DNA of 64,000 nt from Choristoneura fumiferana (GCF_025370935.1 NC_133482.1:1533787-1597786), one strand, 5' to 3'; counted from the stretch's first letter, positions 39,997 to 53,400 are shown. Notes: generated by a model from the letters alone, not told the origin. Made by a program: numbers and translations.

Positions 39997-42930
39997 TCAT
40001 CTCCTGCCCATCGCTTCATGTAGTCTGCAGATGAATATGTTATTTAGGGCCTCTGTATCATTAGTTAGCTTCTCAACTTTATACCTATCATTTCTGCCCA
40101 CTGATACCACCTTGTAGGGTCCGAGGTACTTGGCTCTAAGCTTTAAGGTATTGCCAAACTGGGTCCTCTTAATCGCAACCAGGTCCCTCAACATACTTCA
40201 CACTAGCCTTTCTCTTCTTGTCATATCCTTTCTTGTTCTCCTCTTGAATCTTCAATATCTGGTTCCTAGCATCCTCTTCCTACTATCTCTCTCTTCCATG
40301 AAACTCCTCTGCCATTCCTCATCCAGTAAATTGGTTAAATTCAGGTCCTCTTTCTGCTTCAACTTAACTCCCAATAAAAGTTCACATGGTGTAGTCTTCA
40401 CGCTTCTATGGTAAGTGCTGTTAAGAGCTCTTTGCAGCTTACTTGCATGTTTATACCAGTGTGATGGCTCCTCTAAACACAGCTTAGTCAGTACTGATAT
40501 AATAGTTCTATGGACAATTTCCACCTGCCCGTTTCCTCTGGGTACTCCAGTAGTGATTTTGTAGTGTTCAATCCCTCCTGATTACAAAATTCCTCAAAAT
40601 CCTTGCTGGTAAAAGCGGCTCCTCTGTCACTAATGATTCTAGTAGGATTTCCAAATGTCTGCTGGAAATCATCAATTTATCCAAAGTTTCCTTTGCTGTC
40701 ACTGTCTTCACTGGGAAAATCCATGTAAATTTTGTAAAAGCATCTACTAGCGTTAATATATAATTGTACTTCTTTTTGGTTTCAGCTAATGGTCCAATGT
40801 GATCTATATGCATGGTATGTAGTGGTTGACTCTCCTTCACTATGGGGTTCAAGAAACCCTCCTGCTTCCCTCCTCCTTGACGCCAAAATGCATGGAACAC
40901 AATTAGCAATAAATCTCTCAAGTTTGCTTTTCAGGTCTTTGATATAATAATTTTCCCTCAATACTTCTTCTGTTTTCTCAGTCCAAAATGTCCAATTCCA
41001 TGAGCTCTTCCTATTACTTCATTCTCCATTCCTTTTGGTATTATTAGCCTGTTTTGTCCTCTATAAAGTAGTCCGTTTTCCATATAATAATCATCATATT
41101 GTTTCTCTTCAGTACTTTACTAATGGCTCTCAATCCATCATCCAACTTCTGTGCTTTCTGTATTCTGTAGTGTAGTTCAGTCTTCAAGAACATAGTGATG
41201 GGGTTGCGACTGAGTGAATCCGTGTGCTTCATTTTCTCCCCTGCTCTATGCTCAACTGAGTAGTCATAATCTTGTAATATAAGTACCCACCTGGCTATTC
41301 TAGTACACAAATCTTTCTTTTTGAGAGTCATTTCAAAGGCAGAAAATCAGTCACAATCTTGAATTTTATTCCAAATAAATATTTGCGAAACTTCTTCACT
41401 CCTTCTACTATGGCCAATGCCTCCAACTCATAGCTGCTGTACTTCCTTTCTGCATCTTGTTGTCTTTCTGCTCATGTAGTGAACAGGGTGTAAATTCCAT
41501 CTTCTCCACTTTGTTGCAACAGGATTGCAGCATATCCATCTATGGAGCATCAGTATGCATTTCTGTATGCAGTTCCGGGTCATAAATCTTGAGAACAGGT
41601 TCACTACATAATGCAGTCTTTAGCATCATGAAAGCTTGTCTCTGCTCTTCATTAAATTGAAACTCCTTCCCTTTCCGCAGAAGGTCAGTTAACGGCTTTG
41701 CAATCAAGGAAAATTCTTTATGACTTGCGAAAGTAAGAAGTAAGCCCATAAAGCTTTGTACTTGTTTCAAATTTGATGGTTCTGGAAACTTATTACTGCG
41801 TCTGTTTTGTCACATGATGGTCTCACTTTCCCGTCTTCAATAATATGCCCTAAATACTCGACCCTGGTGCACATTAAATGACATTTTTCCAGTTTATCTC
41901 TAATCCATAATCTGATGCTACTTCTAGAACTTCCTTCAGTCTCAACATAGCCTCTTCTTCATTTATTCTGGTACTATCAGATCATCTATAAATTAGGACT
42001 TTACCCTCTCTCATCAAGTCACGGTAGATCATACTGACAAAACGCATGAAATACTTTGGGCAATTGGACAGTCCAAATGGCGCCTTAAGGAATTCATATT
42101 GGTCATCTTCTGTCACAAACGCTGTGTACTTAACTGACTCTTCTTCTACAGCTAGATGAAAAAATCCATTCTAAGGTCCAGAGTGCTAAACACTTTAGCC
42201 TTGGTCAGTCTGTCAATCTGGTCATCAATAATGGGCAAGGGAAACTCATCCTTGACCATCTTCTGGTAATTTTTCTATAATCAACACACAATCTTATAGA
42301 CTGGTCCTCCTTCTTTTAACTAGAACCAAAGGGCTACAGTATCAGAATAGCTTGGTCTGATAATTCCTGGTCCAACCATTCATGTATTTGCCTCCTCACT
42401 TCTTCACGCTCTTTGTAGGATAAACGTCGCGGCCTATGTACTACAGGTAAGTCATCTTTTAGTATTATTTTTAACTTTAATGGAGATTCTTTTATCTTTT
42501 TAGGTATGTACTCTTGCACTAACTTATCAACTTCTTCTCTGATTTTAGGGTCCCTGCAATAACTAACTGTTACATCTGCAAAACTACTGAAAGTTGTTTC
42601 TCACCCAACAGTCGTCGTCAGTCGTCATGTTATTCAAAAAAGTTATCTGTCCATTATTTATAAGAATAGTAGCTTTTGACATCAGTTCTTGACCTATAAT
42701 AACATTATGAGGTATAGTACCACTCGGCATAATATGAAACACGGTATGAAACAATCTACCATCAATAGTAACAGTCATAAACAGCTTACCAAGAGTCACG
42801 ACACTTTTCTGTCCCAAACTGACACACAGACACTGTCTTTTTTCCCACTTTGAAATATTGTTCGCGATCACAAAATCACTCGTTATTAAGTTCAATTCAC
42901 TGCCAGTTCCACTAAACTCGGTATATTTTC
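39997..42930 (-). pseudogene. Ty3/gypsy-type retrotransposon pol, decayed
   Basis: Minus-strand order is protease, reverse transcriptase, RNase H, integrase, the gypsy order. Protease (about 42584-42925) has GSELNLITSDFV and NVIIGQELM, but the expected catalytic Asp position is Gly (GTGS). RT: HRPRRLSYKEREEVRRQ at 42334-42519 and FPLPIIDDQIDRLTKAKV near 42190-42250, with a one-base frame break in the catalytic YxDD region near 41985-41995. RNase H: 41540-41770 (KPLTDLLRKGKEFQF) and 41044-41331. Integrase: HIDHIGPLAETKKKYNYIL at 40568-40921, SDRGAAFTSKDFEEFC, then 40252-40524 and a GPYKVVSVGRNDRYKV end at 39997-40194. No gag recognised. Many frame breaks; not functional as assembled. Confidence 0.88.
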
Positions 42931-43199
42931 AACTTAACTTTTTTGTTTAAGTGGCAATCGGTCGCGCTTTTGGTTAGCGTCCATTACTGCCAATGACACC
43001 TGACAGCAGCAAAGTGTATATTGTGTCAGACCGGTTGGATAAGATTTTCTAAACGGGGGTTGTGGAAGCGAGTTTGTTGCGTACCTGCAATAGACATACA
43101 AAAACATAGGGACAGCACAAAACAAGAAGACAGTACAAAACATTTAGACATTACAGATCGGATCAAAGGGAGCGACAAAAGCGAAAAAGCACCTATAGT

Positions 43200-45128
43200 T
43201 TTATTTTTTTCTTTAGTTATATAATTAATTAACATGTTAAGGATTTTCTTGTTGGAGGAGGCATGAAGTAGGAGGGTTTTGAGGTTGGTGGGTTTGGGAA
43301 TACAGGGGGAAGGATGTTGTAAAGGGAACAGTTCTCATGGGGCAGTTTAACAGAATGTGGTCGGCGGTACCCTCCTCCAAGCCGCATGGACAGAGGGGGA
43401 TTGAACAATACCCCATCTATACAGGGGGGATGGAGCACAAGTATGTCCGATACGTAATCTGCAGATGACAGAGGTTGTCTGTTTGTTCGCTTGACGCGAA
43501 ACCGGAAAAACCAAGGCTTAGGGGGGATGTTTGGTTGAATATCCCCGTAATGACGGCCTTGACCAGTAAGGAGCACTCATAATGACGGAGCCAAAGAGAG
43601 GTGAGATCGGATTTGGCAGCAGAGAAGAGGTCATAGAAATAGCAGTGGGAGTGATCCAAGCTGCCGATCTCTATGGCCTCCTTAGCATATGCGTCAGCGA
43701 CCTCGTTTCCCCGGATCCCAGAATGACTGGGAATCCAGGCCAACGAGATCTCAAGGTTGCGGAGATGGGCTTCGAATAGGGATTGCCTGATGAGTAGCAC
43801 TAAAGGATAGTTAATTTTGGCAGAGAAAGGATTGGCCGTGATGGATTGTAAACCGCTAAGAGAGTCCGTAAAAATTATCGAGTTGCTAATACCATGAGCA
43901 TTAATGTATTTACGGCTTCCAGAATAGCGACTAGCTCACCGGTAAAGACTGACGTGTGAGGTGGGCACTTAAAGCTCAGGATAACTGAATCTTTCGGGAT
44001 CCAGACTGCCGAACCCACAGCGCCGCCAACCATAAGCCTGGAGGCATCTGTGAATAACAAAGACCAGCCTTGCCAGAGTTTTCGATGTTGTGTAGAAAAG
44101 AACTGTTAGCTCCGGGCTGGTTCTTTGTTATTCCGAAGTTAAGGATGATGTTGGGTTGAAAGATTAGAGCATCGTAACTGTGAGCAAAAGGGGGAGAAGG
44201 GAGCATGTGAAAGAGGGGTCTGGGAGGTTATTGAATTTTGCGGAAGCTATGATAAGACATGGCGGGTTTTTGTTGAACCAGAATCCACTGTCAGTAATTA
44301 AATCCGATAGTTCTTGCAGCTTAGGTAAGAGGGGGTGGTCGTCAGAAGGGAAAGTCTGAGGAAGAACGATCAGCCAGGTATTGACGTCGGAGGTAAAGGG
44401 GGGTCAGTTGCTTCTACTTGAAGGGCATTGGTCGGGAGGATTTCATGGGCTCCAGGATAACCCGGAGGGACTGGTACTGGATTTTGTCCAGTTTACCTAA
44501 GGCCCACCTGTTACAAGGTTCTAACATAAAGGAGCCATAATCAAGGACGCTGCGTACTATGGCATTATAGAGGAGTTTCTGGGATAGGGGTGGGCACCCC
44601 ACACCACACCGAAAGACAACGCAGAATGTTGATGTTTGATTGGCACTTTTTAACTGTGGAATCAATATGGGGCAACCGGAAGCCGAGAGTCAAGCGTAAC
44701 GCCTAGAAATTTGACTTGTTTACTGACAGGGATTAGTTGATTATTGAAGGCGACTTCCACAGGGGGGAACGACCTTTTCCTAGTAAAAGGAACCACGCTA
44801 CATTTGGAAACTGAAAGGGAAAGACCATGGACAGCAAGCCCATTCACCCAGGTGAGAATAGGGCTTGGTTCAGTTGCAGGTGGCTACTTCGACGGAATGG
44901 GACGATGCGTACAAAGCTATGTCGTCTGCGTATTGCAGTATGTTGCAGAACGGTGAAACAGCCTCGTCAAGGTCGTGGTGTACAAGCTGTAGAGCAAGGG
45001 ACTTAATACGGATCCTGTGGAAGACCTTGCCAGATTAGCCTCGGAGTGGAATGGGAACCATTATGTCTCACCTCGATGGATCGTTCCATTAGGAAGTTGC
45101 ATATGAATGCGTCAGCCTCTGCGGCAGA
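43200..45128 (-). pseudogene. Non-LTR retrotransposon with RT and RNase H, decayed
   Basis: RT: LIWQGLPQ at 45003-45060, then CNILQYADDIALYASS with the catalytic YADD at 44921-44932, VSKCSVVPFTRKRSFPP and KQVKFLGVTLDSRLP at 44690-44850. Then SVLDYGSFMLEPCNRWALG at 44480-44560. RNase H: LFTDASRLMVGGAVGSAVW at 43990-44060 and LAWIPSHSGIRGNEVADAYA at 43670-43750. This layout fits the I/R1/LOA-like group that carries RNase H. Frames are broken at several places. The 5' side runs into the N gap. The 3' end is near 43200 with an A-rich tail. Confidence 0.88.
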
Positions 45129-45228
45129 NNNNNNNNNNNNNNNNNNNNNNNNNNNNNNNNNNNNNNNNNNNNNNNNNNNNNNNNNNNNNNNNNNNNNNNN
45201 NNNNNNNNNNNNNNNNNNNNNNNNNNNN
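45129..45228. other. Assembly gap (100 N)
   Basis: Exactly 100 N, the conventional size for a gap of unknown length. It separates the LINE fragment from the 3' end of the repeat-protein gene, so their true distance is unknown. Confidence 1.
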
Positions 45229-45450
45229 CGACAAGAACTTGCAAAAGACAGGTCTTCTGCCCCTGCACGCGGATACCTTTCTGCTACATCCACACTTGTT
45301 CTGTCTTTCTTGCTCTTGTTCGTCTCTGTAAAAACGTGACCGACCAGGATATTGGTTTCTCGGATTCATACTCCATTCTAGTTCCTCCGACAAAGGTCGA
45401 CTGAATTGTCTTCTTGGTGTAGGTCTACAACTGTCCACATGCTCGTTGTC
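45229..45450 (-). CDS. Possible continuation of the repeat protein into the gap
   Basis: An alternative frame is open from about 45450 to the N gap (74 codons) and reads PRRQFSRPLSEELEWSMNP and NKCGCSRKVSACRGRRPVFC. The Cys/Arg style matches the preceding tail, so it may be the true C-terminal continuation after a one-base break. Confidence 0.45.
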
Positions 45451-47459
45451 CTCAAAGGATCAAGTCGCGTAACTTTGGGCCTGCAAGGCGTTATACAGGG
45501 TTCGGGTTCTGGCGACATACAGGTATGAGAATCGCATGTGTCTTGCTGGATTACATGTGATGAAGACAAACATGACCGACTTGGTTCTCTAAGCGTATTG
45601 GGACATTTCACTTCAGAGTCCCAGAAGTACTCCTTTATAACGACGTATGGAGATATCTCAACTTGGCTGCCAGTTGATACTTTTTTCTGAGGGCACGGTT
45701 TTGTGATTATTTGGGATCTGCTTTGGCAAGGGACGCGGTGTACTGACGTCTTGGCTTCAGCTTTCGGGCACCAGCATTGGGCAGATTGGTCTTCTTTTGC
45801 CATTTCAGTCTGACTGCCAGTGTCTAACGGTGGCGGGTTGACTGCAGCGTCTTTTAAAGTTATAGTCCCTGTAGGTTTACAACGACATGCAGATGTCAAA
45901 GCAACTTTGCAAGGTCTCGCTCTTTTACGTATCGCTTTTAAATGTTCTTGGTCTTCTACGCTTAATGTAGTAGGATATTGAGATACTGAACCTGCTATAT
46001 CTGATGTACTGGTACCTCTCAAGCCAGAAAATGTTCTCGAAGGTTTCAAACTTTTCATTTCCGCTTGGTCATCTAAGCTTAAATTGGAAGGAAGATACTG
46101 AGCTGCGTTTTGAAATTGGTATTGACTTGGTGAACGGCTGGTACCTGTAAATGTTCTAGAATGCTTTGTATTTTTCATATCCTCCATTATTTTATCAGTA
46201 GTATCACCAACATTAACACTGTCTTTAAAAGGAATCTTCTGAAGATATTTCTCAATTTCAAGTCTCTGTTTCTCTTCATAGTTTTCATCTGGGTATTCAT
46301 CATTTTCTTTTTCCATTTCGTAAAGTCGTTTACCCATAACTGTTATTATTTTATTCGCGTGTAATGCTTCTGTTGAAGATAATTTTTGCAGTGGTTCTTC
46401 TAAATGATCCTTGATAAGGTCTTTGATTCTGACTTGTTCGACTTCAGATCGCATGGAATCATCGTCTGGCACAACTACTTTATTTAAAGCACTGTACAAA
46501 TCTCTATTCAACTGCTCAGAATTTAAAGGTGTATCAGGATATCGTCTAGTATAATCCCTGACAAATTTATTGATTGTATCTTTTATTTTCTTTTTAAATT
46601 TAGTTTTTAATGCTATATCATCTTCAGCAAAGTGCAAGTTTATAAAAGCATCAGCCAGATTATCTTTCATAACTTCAAAAGATGCGGGCGGGTTTTCCAT
46701 TTGGGGTAATGTTTTAGATATAGTATCTCGAAGTTGCTGTTTGTAAGCTTGGCCAGCGTAGTCATGTTTTACTTTAAGCCGTGCTTCATTTATTGTATCG
46801 ATAATATTGGCTTTCATTTCTTCAATTTTATTTTGATCTATTGGTAGCTTACTTAATTCTTGATCTAAGAAGTCCGATAGCATGTGTTCGTATAAAAAGT
46901 CATCGTTCAAAATCTGTGGATTCATATTTAATTCCCCTATTTTCAGCATTAATCTGTTATTTAGATCTTCTTTCATTTGTCTGCCTCTTTCAGTGTTCGG
47001 CAAATCGAGATCATTACACCATTTCCTGACACTTTCATTAATTTGCTGCATGTGCGACCTCTCTGCCGCTCTATCTTCTCTAACTGAAATATTTTGAAAT
47101 AACTGAAGGCCTTTCAAATAATTTAACATGTGTTCTGCCTTCTTACGAATATAATCATTTGATCTATTTTTTCCCATAGTTTTCTTCAAATGCTCAGTAA
47201 TTACACCAAGGAGAATTTCATCGGTCTCTTGCCCTGATTTGGCTGGACTTAGAGAACTAAGAGTAGACGTTAGAGTTTGAGCTAAAGTTGGAACTAGCTC
47301 TTCTAACATTTTCTTTTCTCTTTCATCACATTGTTGAGTGATTGATGATGATCTTAGCCAATCAAAAATACCACCTTCAAGGTTTTTCTTGTACAAATTC
47401 ATCGCTATCTTGGATAAGTCTATCGTCTTTATATTCTTGGTCAAATTGTCTGTTAACTA
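45378..47459 (-). CDS. Repeat-protein gene, last exon, second frame segment
   Basis: Codes EGGIFDWLRSSSITQQCDER onward: repeats such as QINESVRKWCNDLDLPN, LPIDQNKIEEMKANI and RRYPDTPLNSEQLNRDLYSA, then a low-complexity part with SRTFTGTSRSPSQYQFQ and a related SRTFSGLRGTSTSDIAGS. Ends with scattered Cys (CKVALTSACRCKPTG, CWCPKAEAKTSVHRVPC). In frame with the preceding segment only after a one-base shift. The stop at 45378 may itself follow a second frame break, because another frame stays open from about 45450 to the gap and continues the Cys-rich style. Confidence 0.8.
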
Positions 47460-50400
47460 GAATAGGCACAGGGGTTCGTTTTATCATTGTCATTAAACTA
47501 TCGGCTTTCGACAGTAATGAGTTCAATACTGCGTTATCTACTTGTTTGTTGAGTCTTTTGAATATTTGATATTTCAAATTTTCGGACTCTTCCCTTGGCG
47601 AGGTTTTCGCTCCTGGATTTAGTTGTAGATATTTTTGCCTGTCTAGCAAATCACTGGCTAGTTCTCTAGCAATTGCCTGTTTTTCTGCGTGATCTATTGG
47701 TAAATTTTGCTTGGATATCCAATCATATATTTGTGCATTAAGATCGTCGTAGTATTTTCTTTCCTCATAGCTTTTTCTTTTTAACTGTTTCTGGGGAGTC
47801 GAAGTAGTTGGTTTGCCATGTGAGATAAAATCTGATGACATATCATTGCTCCTTATGCTTCTACTCATTTCATTAGCTCGTGCCATTAATTTATCAGAAA
47901 TATTCAGGGCTTCTTCGCCAGATATGTTACCACTTTCAAGTACAGAAAGTATTTGATCTCTAGCATCGTCGGGATCTATACCACGCATTACTAGATCAGC
48001 TAAAATATCATTCAGTTTTGATTCAACTTCATCTCTATTAGTGACATGACTTAAATCTATCACGTCATGTATATCATCCATTAGAGCATTTTTTAATTGT
48101 GTGTCATCCATAGTTGAGTTAAAGCGAAAAGATTGCGAATTTCTGCTCCATCTTTTCCGAGATTTGTTTAGTTGAGATATTTTAGGTACCAATTTTTTAG
48201 CAAATTCTTCTTCTGTTCCTGGACGAATATCTATTCCTGCTTTTGCCCCGGTGTTACGTAACCAATTGCCAACACGTCGGATTAATTCTGTTTCATCGCC
48301 AGATTGTTGCATTTCTTGTAAATCATTTGCAAGATCTTCGACCATTACCCTGATCTCAGGCTTGTTGATGTCTGGTGCACCCGGCAAACCTCCAACCCAA
48401 TCCAGTAGTAATTGCACAAGCTCACCTGATTTTTCTTCTTCTTTTATCATTTTAATAAAATCTGGAACTTTCAATTTGGTAGAGAGATCCTTAATAAATT
48501 CGTCTTGGTCTTTCTCATCAACATACACACCATCTTTAGCCAGTTTAGAAAACCAATTACGAATTTCGCCGTCTAGTTCTTGAGAAACATTTCTACCATC
48601 TCGATTTAGTAGTATACCCTGGAGTTTTGGAATTAAATCTTTTGCTGCTTTCTGCTTTACATCTGTACTTAAACTATCAATTATAGGGTTGTTTTTGAAA
48701 GAATCCATTAAAATCGTTTCTATTTCGTCTCTAACAGAAGTAGTTGAAGTAGGCTTAGGATCAGGTTTTATTTCCTCTTTAGGTAACCTTAGCAGCGTAT
48801 CAGCGAGTTTATCAGACAGCAAGTTCAAAATATCATTCTTTACGAAAGAACTTTTAATAGGCAAAACTGCGAGCATATCAAATATTTTAGACTTGAGCAT
48901 CTCTCTATAAACAGAATCATTTGAAGGTCTATCTAAAGCTATTTCTTTCAAAGCTTTAGAGAACTCACTAGCAAGTTTTTCTTTATCCAATTTAGCCTCA
49001 TCGTCAAATGTTATTTTCTGCAACCAATTTTCTATACTATCATAAAATTTGTCTCTATGTCTAAAGGCTTTGATTTTATCAAATAAGTTGTTTGTGATTT
49101 TATTTTTAAAAGCTTCACGGTCTCTTTCGTCGGCCGGTAGCCACATCGGCATCCTTGCTATGCTAAGTTTGATTATTTCCTTTCCTTTATCATCAAATTC
49201 ATCATCTTTGATCAAGGATATGGTGTCAATCAGTTTTTTGATGACAGCATCTCTTATGAATTTGTCATGAGGGTTCTCATTAGCGTAGACAGGCAACTCT
49301 TTGAGCCAGGAGCAGACGATGTCTTCGAGTTTTCGTTTTTCTTCTAATTCTTCTTCAGAGAAACAATCGCAGGGCAGAGGTTTCTTGCAGACGCAGCATA
49401 CCTTCAGCTCTTCAGGGGTGAAGGAGGTCGACTGGAAAGAGACACTATTTTGTAACAGTCACGTCACATATTTGGGTAACAATCAGAAGCGTTACCAATT
49501 ACAAACGCAGTTACAAAAGTCATGTGTGTTACGAAAATTAACGAATATGTTAAAACTCTAAAACTAACATTCGCCTTAAGCAGGTAATATAAAATGGCGG
49601 ATTAGCCACGTAGAAAGATTAGCAAATGCTACGGCCCCGCGCGTCTACAGGCCCCGTCTGCCAACGCTTTTTGATTGTAAAAAATATCAATTTAGATAAT
49701 AGCGTGAAATTATTTCTCAAATTAATATAAGTCGGTACAAAACTGTCACTACTATACCAACACGAAACCGCAAAAGAAAGATATGCTAACAAAATTATTG
49801 GCTTTAATGTTTTTCTAATACAATAAACCTCAGGCAAATCAAGGGGCCCGTGAAAAAATTTGCTGGTTGTTTTAAGTTTATGCATATTCGTCCATTATCG
49901 TAACACACGTGAAGCTGCGTTTCAAACACTTCTGAGCGTTATCCATTAAACGTAACGTAGGTACTCGAATATAGTCAATGAATTAAGAAAACATGGCTGT
50001 GAATGCGTATAGTTAACCTAACCCTACAAGGCCACTTACTGCCACAGGTAGCCCGCAGAACTGCCACGGCTTAGGGCCTAAAGACAACGATGGAGAGCCT
50101 GAAATAGAAAAACTGAATTAAATATACCTATCGAATAATAAGATCAGTCTCACAAAGGGCCGGCAACGCACCTATGATAGCCCTCGTGTTGACAGGTGTC
50201 CATGGGCGGGGGTGATTGCTTCCCATCAGGTGATCCACATACTCGTTTGGCTCCTCTTATATAAAAAAATACTTATGTAGATGTAAGGCTCAAGAAGGAC
50301 AATAAACTGGCCAAGTTCGTGTCGGGTCAAGGATGTGTAGGGTTCATTAATAATGCGGCAAATATATATGAGCTTCTGTACACGGCGTTTTTTAAGGGTT

Positions 50401-53400
50401 CCATAGCCAAAATTGCAAAAACGGAACCCTTATAGTTTCGCCATGTCTCTCTGTCTGTCCGTCCACGGCTTTGCTCAGAGACTATCAATGCTAGAAAGCT
50501 GTAATTTATGTAAACTATGCCGACAAAATAGTACAATAAAAAATTCAAAAAAAATTGGTGGAAAATTTGTAGTACGTTAAGTATATTAATCTTACAAGGA
50601 AAATTATAACCGTTAAATTTTCTTGAGAATTATTAGTAATTTAAGAGTAAATAGCAGCCTAAGGTATAAAATATACCTAAACTTGGAAGTTTCCGTATAA
50701 AATACGAAATCCTTAGAAAAATAAATATTACTATTTTTTTTCGTAATGGCTACGGAACCCTATTCTGGGCGTGTCCGACACGCTCTTGGCCGGTTTTTAA
50801 ACGTGCGTTCGACGTGTGTTATAGAAACGGGTCATGGCTAATCATTAAACAAATTTCTCACCGGCACTTGCACTATCTGATTCCTGAAAAAGAAAAAAAA
50901 GCAATGCATAAATATTTGTTAGGTAGGTAGGTACTTTGCATTCCAATTAAAAACTATTGATTCCCAATTTTGCAAAAATACCCATTGCTATTTCCATTTC
51001 TACAGATTCACATTTCAACGGATTTCCAGTCTCACAAAAAAAATAGTTGGGAATGCGTTGAGTTGGGAATCTTAAGTTGGGAATACGTTGAGTTGGGTGG
51101 GAGTCTGTTGAGTTGCGATTCTGTCCAATTGGCAATCTGTACAAATTATAATCATTAAAAAAATGTGTACATTTGGGAATGAGCTGTATAATCCGAGATG
51201 GGCATTAATCGATAAATTTTTTAATCAACTAATCAATCGATTGAACAATCAATCGTCACATAAATCACGATTAATTTAGTCGCGATTAAATTTATCGACG
51301 GAGTATTCGAATAAAATTTGATCTATCGTCATTTTAATCGACTTAAATTCACGATTAAATATCGATTCAAATTAGAATTAAAAAATGTCTTTTCATGCGT
51401 TGTTTACCTGGAAAATCATTCTAGTATGTGAGATATTTATTACAAATAAAATTTATTTATTCCTAATATTAATAGAGAGAAAATTAATCTCATGAATTAA
51501 TTGATTAAAAAATGAGTCGCCAGTAATTAATCGACGATTAATTTAATCGTGACTAAATTAATCGAAAGTCTTACGACTAATTTAAACGGATGGACTGATT
51601 TGAATGCTGTTTGTTTTTAATTGAAAGCAGGTTTTTAGCGATGTTTCTTATACATGTTTTATCAAAATCAGTTCAGCCGTTTTGAGATATTGAACTTTGA
51701 AGTGACAAAGTCGGGGGTTTCAACTTTCTGTTGGCTAGGTTAGGTTATTAATCGTTAATCGCGATTAAATAGGCTAATCTTAATCGTGAACAATCGTTAG
51801 TCGATTACATTTATGCCCATCTCTGCCTATAATTAGTTTAACCAAGGGTTCCACCAATGCAATAATACTTACAGATCTTTTGAACACCTTAGAGCACAAA
51901 CTGTGGTGTTCTCTCTTATGCCTCTCGTACCTGCTCTGCATCGTAGGACATACTGGATATGCCAACTGAAATTAATTAAAGAATGACACTAAGTACATCG
52001 TTCCACGTCCCTTAGGAGCTAAGCTTCAAAATTTATTAAGTACTAGATGTTGCCTGGGACTACATCTGCGTAGAATTCTTTTATCACTATCCCACGGGAA
52101 CTCAGCAAATTTTCGGGATAAAAACTATTCTAAATCCTTCCCGAGCGGACTCAAACTACCTATATGTATATACCGAATTTCATCCAAATCGATTCAGCCG
52201 TCTAGACGTGAAGAGGTTACAAACAAACAAACCGACTTAACAAACTTTCGCATAAGTGGGAAGTAGTTTTTTTTTTCAGGTTTCAATAGGTTTTATGTTT
52301 GATAGTTTTTGGAAAAGAAGCTGAACAGTGTAAAGAGCCTTTAAATTAGGCTGTGTTTCCATTAAAGATGTGCGAGGAATACGTTTGTCATATTACCTAG
52401 CCTCGCCCACTCAGCTGTTTCCACTAAGCTGTTCGCTACGAGGATAGTAAATGGAGCTATTCTATTGATGCATTAAAAACAAATATTCAAAGAACACAGC
52501 CCGAAGAATTGCGAAACTGAAGTTGCAGTGGGCGGGGCACAACTCGCAGGACTGATGGCCGATGGGGTCAGAAGGTTCTCGAATGGCGTCCGCGGACCGG
52601 GAGACGAGCTGGCGGTATGCCTCTAACAAGATGGAGCGACGACCTGGTTAAGATCGCGGGATCGCGGTGGATGCGGAAAGCACAAGACCGGTCTGAGTGG
52701 AGAGCCTTGCGCTATGTCCAGCAGCGGACGTTTTTCGGCTGACATGATGATAATGATGATGATGATAAACAGATTCTCGCACATCTCTTTTGCAAACGTA
52801 GCCATAGAGACCCAAAATTGTGCCCGTGCGAAGCCGGTAACCTTACCACGGGCTCCTGTTCTCCGAACACCTTGACCAGGCTGTCGCGGAGGCTCCGCAC
52901 GGTCCGGTCCTGCCGGTCCGGCTGCGTCCGGTCGCCAGACGCCACGCCCGGCGGGGGCCGCGCGATGCTGCTGCTCAGGTAGTCGAAGGAATCCCTGACC
53001 CTGGATGTAGAGGTATTTTCAACCAACTTCACTAGGCCGAATTTCAAAATTCTTTTTTAGTTCTAAAGGACATACTTCCGAGGTGGTCCCATTAACACCA
53101 AGTCAGGATCGGATGGAATCCTAAAGAAATCGAGGGCAACCCTCGAATTTTTAAAGCACACCTATAGCGATTTTGGCATTTTTAACACCAAGTCAAGTAT
53201 TTACTTTCAGAAAGTATCATTTGGTGAACTGGACCTGATGATGAAGACCGTGGGTACCGGTACACTGTTATAAATTATTATAACTATGCTATGTTTGAGC
53301 TTAATGGAGTCGTTGCGAGATGCACTTTGGCTACAATTCACTACAAACTATGAAAAAAAAATGGAACCGACTTCAAAAACCTTGAAAATAATTTCTTACT

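Noticed and set aside
39430..43020. A matching pair of LTRs for the gypsy element
   Set aside because: I searched both sides by eye and found no repeated terminal sequence. Only a positional 3' LTR candidate remains.
45003..45438. Open frames crossing the N gap
   Set aside because: They are open only because N translates as X. The left part is LINE polymerase and the right part belongs to the gene.
48251..48583. Plus-strand frames of 60-110 codons between 46 and 49.6 kb
   Set aside because: Antisense shadows of the long repeat-protein exon.
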